A DNA stretch of 64,000 nucleotides from Bacillus litorisediminis (lineage in GTDB: Bacteria > Bacillota > Bacilli > Bacillales > JC228), in the NCBI RefSeq assembly GCF_022808645.1, contig NZ_JAKZKT010000012.1, positions 1 through 64,000 on the forward strand. The letters are read 5' to 3'. Positions 60,007 to 64,000 of the stretch are shown here, one piece after another. Position 1 is the stretch's first letter. Each line of letters starts with the position of its first letter. The notes under the pieces were generated by a model. That model was not told the origin of the DNA. It searched no databases and worked only from the letters and a program-made list of their open reading frames with translations. The position numbers and the translations under genes are program-made.

Positions 60007-60076
60007 TTGAAAAGGGTTAGATACGAACATTTTGCATAAATATCCTGCAATAGAATGAATAAAAGGAGTGGGAGAG

Positions 60077-60778
60077 ATGGTCCGATCAAAAAAAGAGAAA
60101 ACACCAGAAGAAGCAATTCATTTGCTTGAAGACAGTGACACGATATTAGTTGGCGGCTTTGGGTTATGCGGCACCCCATTTACTTTAATTGATTGTATAG
60201 CAAGACAAACTAAAGCTATGAATCTCACAGTCATTAGCAACAATTTAGGGGAAGCCGGAAAGGGATTAGGCAAGCTGCTGCAGTCTGGCCATTTAAAAAA
60301 GGCAATTGGATCCTACTTTACGTCGAACCGGGATGCTGTTAAAGCCTGGAAAAATGGAGAATTAGAAATCGAACTGATTCCCCAAGGCACGCTGGCAGAA
60401 GCGATTCGAGCCGGAGGTGCAGGAATTGCAGGTTTTTATATAAAAACAGGGGTCGGAACACAGTTAGCTGCCGGAAAAGAAGAGAAAGTATTTAATGGGG
60501 AACGTCATATTTTAATAGAGGCAATCAGAGGAAGAGTTGCCTTAATAAAAGCATGGAAGGCAGATGAGCTTGGAAACCTGATTTATTCAAAATCAGCACG
60601 TAATTTTAACCCGATGATGGCAACTGCAGCAGATCTAGTCATTGCTGAGGTAGATGAAATCGTGCCAGTTGGGGAGTTAGATCCAGAACGGATTGTAACC
60701 CCGCACAATTATGTAGATGTCCTTGTGAAAAGCAGATATGTGAAAAAAGAAGGTGTATATGTTGAAAAGGCAGAATGA
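60077..60778 (+). CDS. 3-oxoacid/acetate CoA-transferase, subunit A
   Basis: A 233-residue alpha subunit of a family I CoA-transferase (ScoA/AtoD type): ILVGGFGLCGTPFTLI (near 23-38), NNLGEAGKGLGKLLQSG, SYFTSNRDAVKAWKNGELEIELIPQGTLAEAIRAGGAGI (quoted as SYFTSNRDAV and IPQGTLAEAIRAGGAG) and YSKSARNFNP. ATG at 60077 is eight bases after AAAAGGAG; GTG at 60068 overlaps the site. It moves CoA between an acyl-CoA donor and a carboxylic acid acceptor; in this island it would activate the acid formed by the aldehyde dehydrogenase. The B subunit overlaps its end by 20 bases. Confidence 0.9.
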   Translation: MVRSKKEKTPEEAIHLLEDSDTILVGGFGLCGTPFTLIDCIARQTKAMNLTVISNNLGEAGKGLGKLLQSGHLKKAIGSYFTSNRDAVKAWKNGELEIELIPQGTLAEAIRAGGAGIAGFYIKTGVGTQLAAGKEEKVFNGERHILIEAIRGRVALIKAWKADELGNLIYSKSARNFNPMMATAADLVIAEVDEIVPVGELDPERIVTPHNYVDVLVKSRYVKKEGVYVEKAE

Positions 60779-61427
60779 TGCAAGAGAGCGCATTGCAAGA
60801 CGGATTGCAAAGGAACTGAAGAGCGGAATGGTAGTTAATCTTGGAGTTGGAATTCCTACTTTGATTCCTGATTTTCTCGAGCCTGATCAGGGAGTGTATT
60901 TACAATCCGAAAACGGAATGCTTGGAATGGGACCGACACCGCCGGAAGATGAGATTGACATGGATTGTATTAGTGCGAGCAAGCAGCCCGTTACTCTTGA
61001 TTTAGGGGCTTCGATTTTTTCCAGTGCGGATTCTTTTGTCATGATTCGCGGCGGGCATATTGATGTAGCTGTCCTTGGAGCCTTACAGGTAAGCGAAAAA
61101 GGAGAGATTGCAAACTGGGCGGTTCCGGGAGAAGATATCCTTGGTGTTGGCGGTGCAATGGATTTAGTGCCTGGTGCCAAAAAAATCATTGTTGCTATCA
61201 CCCACAATACAAAAGACGGCTCTCCTAAACTAGTAAAAGAATTAACCTATCCCATTAGCGGGATTCGTTCAGCTGAATTAATTGTCACGGAAAAAGGCGT
61301 ATTTTCCGTTCAAAATGGAATGCTTGTACTCGAAGAAATAGCAGAGGATACGACGTTAGATGAAATAACGGCTACAACTGAGGCCAGCTTTACCGTTGCG
61401 AATCATCTCAAACTGATGGAAGTATAA
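60759..61427 (+). CDS. 3-oxoacid/acetate CoA-transferase, subunit B
   Basis: A 222-residue beta subunit. The catalytic Glu that carries CoA is in [13 protein letters not shown] (near 48); [33 protein letters not shown] and [17 protein letters not shown] fit the family. The ATG at 60759 is five bases after GAAGG and overlaps subunit A by 20 bases; this coupled arrangement is typical. Acceptor unknown. The acyl-CoA dehydrogenase starts 29 bases after the stop. Confidence 0.9.
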   Translation: MLKRQNDARERIARRIAKELKSGMVVNLGVGIPTLIPDFLEPDQGVYLQSENGMLGMGPTPPEDEIDMDCISASKQPVTLDLGASIFSSADSFVMIRGGHIDVAVLGALQVSEKGEIANWAVPGEDILGVGGAMDLVPGAKKIIVAITHNTKDGSPKLVKELTYPISGIRSAELIVTEKGVFSVQNGMLVLEEIAEDTTLDEITATTEASFTVANHLKLMEV

Positions 61428-61456
61428 AGGATTTGAAGAAAGGGAGTAGAGAAACA

Positions 61457-62608
61457 ATGGATTTTCGATTTTCTGAAGAAATAGAATGGCTTCGAAAAAC
61501 GGTTCGCGATTTTGTTCAAGAAGAAGTAGAAAAAGTCGCGATGGAAATAGAAGAAAACGATGAAATTCCAGAACGGATTGTTAATATGTCTAAAGATCTT
61601 GGCTTATTTGGCTTAGGGATTCCTGAGGAATACGGCGGACTCGGACTCGATATGGTCGGGAAATGTGCGATTTATGAAGAACTTGGGAAAACCCATAACG
61701 GCTTCACTACTTTAATAGGTGCACATACCGGCATTGGAACAGTAGGGATTGTCGAGCTTGGAACGGAGGAACAAAAGCGAAAATATCTGCCGAAGATGGC
61801 AAGCGGAGAGTGGATTGGCGCATTTGCATTGACAGAACCAAGCGCTGGTTCCAACGCTGCCAATCTTAAAACAAGGGCTGTCAAAAAAGGTGACCGATAT
61901 ATTATCAATGGTTCGAAGCACTATATAACAAATGCTGTGGTTGGAAACGTTTTTACTGTGATGGCGGTTACGGATCCTGAAAAAGGCGCAAAAGGGATTA
62001 CCTCTTTTATTGTCGAAAAGGACTTTCCAGGCTTCAAGCTTGGTACAGTTGAAAGAAAAATGGGGCTGCGCGGGTCCCATTCGGCGGAATTGTTTTTTGA
62101 GGATTTAGAAGTGCCGGCAGAAAATGTTCTTGGCGAGGAAGGTAAAGGATATGTGAATGCCCTTAAAATACTGGCGAATGGCCGGGCTGGCTTAGCAGCG
62201 AGAAACCTGGGTTCTTGCGAAAAGTTACTTGAAATGAGTCTCGACTTTGCCATGAAGCGTGAACAGTTTGGTAAACCAATTTTTGAACAGCAAGCTGTGC
62301 AGCATATGCTGGCCGATATGGCAGCAGAAATTGAAGTGCTTCGTTCCATCACCTATCGGGTTGCTTGGATGAGTGATCAAAAGATGAGAGTGGTTAAAGA
62401 AGCTGCCATTGCTAAGCTTTATGGATCTGAGGTGTATAACCGGATCGCTGACCTGGCCGTTCAAATTCACGGAGGAATCGGCTATATGAAGGACTATCCG
62501 ATTGAACGCTTCTATCGGGATGCGCGAATCACCAAAATTTACGAAGGTACGAGCCAAATCCAAAAGAATATAATTGCCAGTGAATTAAAGCGGGATTATC
62601 AATCTTAA
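61457..62608 (+). CDS. Acyl-CoA dehydrogenase
   Basis: A 383-residue FAD-dependent acyl-CoA dehydrogenase with the three-domain fold. Seen: [15 protein letters not shown] (near 49-63), [15 protein letters not shown] (FAD contact, near 118-132), [35 protein letters not shown] and the C-terminal [12 protein letters not shown] with the catalytic Glu (near 366). The length and motifs match short/medium- to branched-chain enzymes rather than glutaryl-CoA dehydrogenase. Within the island it would desaturate the acyl-CoA made by the CoA-transferase. The site GGGAGTAGAGAAACA precedes the ATG at 61457. Confidence 0.9.
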   Translation: MDFRFSEEIEWLRKTVRDFVQEEVEKVAMEIEENDEIPERIVNMSKDLGLFGLGIPEEYGGLGLDMVGKCAIYEELGKTHNGFTTLIGAHTGIGTVGIVELGTEEQKRKYLPKMASGEWIGAFALTEPSAGSNAANLKTRAVKKGDRYIINGSKHYITNAVVGNVFTVMAVTDPEKGAKGITSFIVEKDFPGFKLGTVERKMGLRGSHSAELFFEDLEVPAENVLGEEGKGYVNALKILANGRAGLAARNLGSCEKLLEMSLDFAMKREQFGKPIFEQQAVQHMLADMAAEIEVLRSITYRVAWMSDQKMRVVKEAAIAKLYGSEVYNRIADLAVQIHGGIGYMKDYPIERFYRDARITKIYEGTSQIQKNIIASELKRDYQS

Positions 62609-62626
62609 TAAAGTGAGGTGACCAAG

Positions 62627-63820
62627 GTGAGAAATGTAGTGATTGTGGATGGAGTACGGACCGCGATCGGGAAAATGGGAGGTACATTAAAAGATGTAGA
62701 GGTCGATATTCTCTCAGAAGCCGTTATGAGAGAAGTACTCAAGCGGACAGGAATCGATGGTAAAGAAATAGATCAGGTCGTTTGGGGGCATGCCAAGCAA
62801 AGCTCCGATCATCCAAACCTGGCCCGGCTTGCTGCCTTAAGAGCAGGATTGCCAGTTGAAATTCCGGGTTATACCGTTCATCGCCAATGTGCTTCTGGTC
62901 TTCAGGCTATCTTAAATGCAGCACAAGAAATCATGTGCGGATTGAGTGATATTGTGCTTGCAGGCGGGGCCGAGAGTATGAGTACAGCTCCATATTACCT
63001 GCGGAAAGCTAGATACGGATTTGGAGCTGGCAATGGTGAAATTTTGGATCCGAACACAGAAAGTCAACCGCGGGCACAGCCGATTGAGGTTTACGGAAAT
63101 TTAACAATGGGATTAACAGCTGAGAATTTAGCTGAAAAGTATCAAATTAGCCGTACCGATCAAGACGAATTTGCGCAATTAAGCCAAGAACGTGCCGCAA
63201 GAGCCATATCTAATGGCACTTTTAAGCAGGAAATTGTCCCTTTGGAATTGAAAAGAAAAAAGGAAACAATCGTTTTTGATCAGGATGAACATCCAAGGCT
63301 AAGTTCCATAGAAAAACTTGGTCAATTAAAGCCTGTATTTAAAGAAGGCGGTTCAGTAACTGCCGGGAATTCGAGCGGGCGGAACGATGGAGCTGCTGCG
63401 GTGCTTGTGATGGCAGAGGAAGTAGCACAAAAAAGAGGGTTGAAACCGCGTCTTCGCTTGGTTGCACAAGGATCTGCCGGGGTTTCGCCAGAAATAATGG
63501 GGATTGGCCCCGTCCCCGCGACACTGAAGGCATTAAAACAAGCTGGACTTTCGATGGAAGATATTGAACTAGTCGAGCTGAATGAAGCTTTTTCTGCCCA
63601 GACACTTGCTGTCATGAAGGAATTAAATTTAGATGTTGAACGCGTCAATGTAAACGGAGGTGCAATTGCACTCGGACACCCAATCGGCGGGACTGGGGCG
63701 ATTTTAATGACCAAGATCATGCACGAAATGGAACGGAGCGGAAAGCGATACGGCTTGGTCACTCTCTGCATTGGCGGGGGGCAAGGACTCTCTGCAATCG
63801 TTGAAAACTTGAGAGTTTAA
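62627..63820 (+). CDS. Thiolase (acetyl-CoA acetyltransferase type)
   Basis: A 397-residue thiolase. The nucleophilic Cys is in HRQCASGLQAI (near 87), the second-site His in VNGGAIALGHPIGGTG (near 352-357) and the general base Cys in VTLCIGGGQG (near 382). Start GTG at 62627 is chosen because GAGGTG is seven bases away and homologues begin MRNVVIVD; a GTG nine bases earlier lies within the site. The last beta-oxidation-like step of the island, cleaving a 3-oxoacyl-CoA to acetyl-CoA or forming it in reverse. The hydratase and 3-hydroxyacyl-CoA dehydrogenase that should precede it are not seen here. Confidence 0.9.
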   Translation: MRNVVIVDGVRTAIGKMGGTLKDVEVDILSEAVMREVLKRTGIDGKEIDQVVWGHAKQSSDHPNLARLAALRAGLPVEIPGYTVHRQCASGLQAILNAAQEIMCGLSDIVLAGGAESMSTAPYYLRKARYGFGAGNGEILDPNTESQPRAQPIEVYGNLTMGLTAENLAEKYQISRTDQDEFAQLSQERAARAISNGTFKQEIVPLELKRKKETIVFDQDEHPRLSSIEKLGQLKPVFKEGGSVTAGNSSGRNDGAAAVLVMAEEVAQKRGLKPRLRLVAQGSAGVSPEIMGIGPVPATLKALKQAGLSMEDIELVELNEAFSAQTLAVMKELNLDVERVNVNGGAIALGHPIGGTGAILMTKIMHEMERSGKRYGLVTLCIGGGQGLSAIVENLRV

Positions 63821-63837
63821 GAGAAAGGAGTCTCTAC

Positions 63838-64000
63838 ATGAAGAAGCCAAAAGTTCTGCAGATCCTCTCCATGTACCACCAGGCTGGCGAAAAAATACTC
63901 TCTGAAGGAGCCGACGTTGTCCGCACAGATGAATTAGATGTACAAATTCTAAAAGACCTGGTAAGTGATGCCGATGGAATTGTCTTACGTGCTCCTGCAA
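63838..64000 (+). CDS. D-isomer-specific 2-hydroxyacid dehydrogenase, partial (cut by the window end)
   Basis: The first 54 residues of a gene that runs off the right edge. The sequence KPKVLQILSMYHQAGEKIL and DGIVLRAPA matches the N-terminal substrate domain of phosphoglycerate dehydrogenase/hydroxyacid dehydrogenase-type proteins. GAAAGGAG seven or so bases upstream of the ATG at 63838. It follows the thiolase by 17 bases and belongs to the same operon. The NAD-binding and catalytic parts lie outside the window. Confidence 0.65.
   Translation, partial: MKKPKVLQILSMYHQAGEKILSEGADVVRTDELDVQILKDLVSDADGIVLRAPA

Overview
The window comes from a low-GC, spore-forming Firmicute of the family Bacillaceae (a soil Bacillus, Neobacillus or Mesobacillus-like organism). 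Evidence: strong GGAGG-type ribosome binding sites before nearly every gene, frequent TTG and GTG starts, sporulation-type genes (a CotSA-like coat glycosyltransferase, a LysM/GH18 cortex-lytic-type enzyme), a caa3-type CtaG, a preQ1-I riboswitch before queCDE, and short intergenic regions closed by simple hairpin-plus-T terminators. No rRNA, tRNA, CRISPR array, phage or insertion sequence was recognised.

Layout. 0-13 kb is an accessory patchwork: small single genes (MBL-fold hydrolase, DinB-like, CtaG/DUF2243 pair, an SMC/ABC-type ATPase, a uronate-dehydrogenase-like SDR, CotSA-like, PanE-like reductase, VOC, DUF3231) mixed with at least five decayed genes. 13-23.5 kb is a 4-hydroxyphenylacetate (homoprotocatechuate) catabolic cluster: hpcD, two FAH-family genes and a LysR regulator on the minus strand; a DapA-family aldolase, hpaE, hpaB, hpcB, a second aldehyde dehydrogenase and hpaC on the plus strand. 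A recognisable HpaH hydratase and an HpaI-family aldolase are not present. 23.6-34 kb holds housekeeping and stress genes: Fpg/Nei plus endonuclease IV, an ECF sigma/anti-sigma operon, and a secreted subtilase. 34-39 kb is a cobalamin-riboswitch-controlled class I ribonucleotide reductase (nrdA-nrdB) followed by speD. 39-49.5 kb carries phosphoesterases, a YkoP/MGDG-synthase-like group, a TetR-controlled membrane protein, Mug and ExoA repair enzymes and small membrane proteins. 49.5-51.6 kb is the preQ1-riboswitch-controlled queCDE operon. 51.8-64 kb is a catabolic island for an unidentified amine or amino acid: aminotransferase, aldehyde dehydrogenase, CdaR/PucR-type regulator, a Rieske oxygenase (broken by one stop), APC permease, flavin amine oxidase, CoA-transferase A/B, acyl-CoA dehydrogenase, thiolase and a truncated 2-hydroxyacid dehydrogenase.

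The most unusual signals are: (1) two intergenic arrays of about eleven degenerate copies each, at 18.7 and 46.1 kb, both phased at 20-21 bp (two DNA helical turns) with related TTCG...TAAA cores; (2) a recurring type of gene death, with six in-frame TAA/TAG codons in five otherwise readable reading frames plus a probable ATG-to-ATA start loss in the cotSA-like gene, all explicable by C:G-to-T:A transitions; (3) a perfect 11-bp inverted repeat that buries the start codon of the ECF sigma gene and puts its Shine-Dalgarno sequence in the loop; (4) a B12 riboswitch on a B12-independent ribonucleotide reductase; and (5) the uncharacterised amine-to-acyl-CoA catabolic island. All functions are read from sequence motifs and family knowledge; no database search was run.
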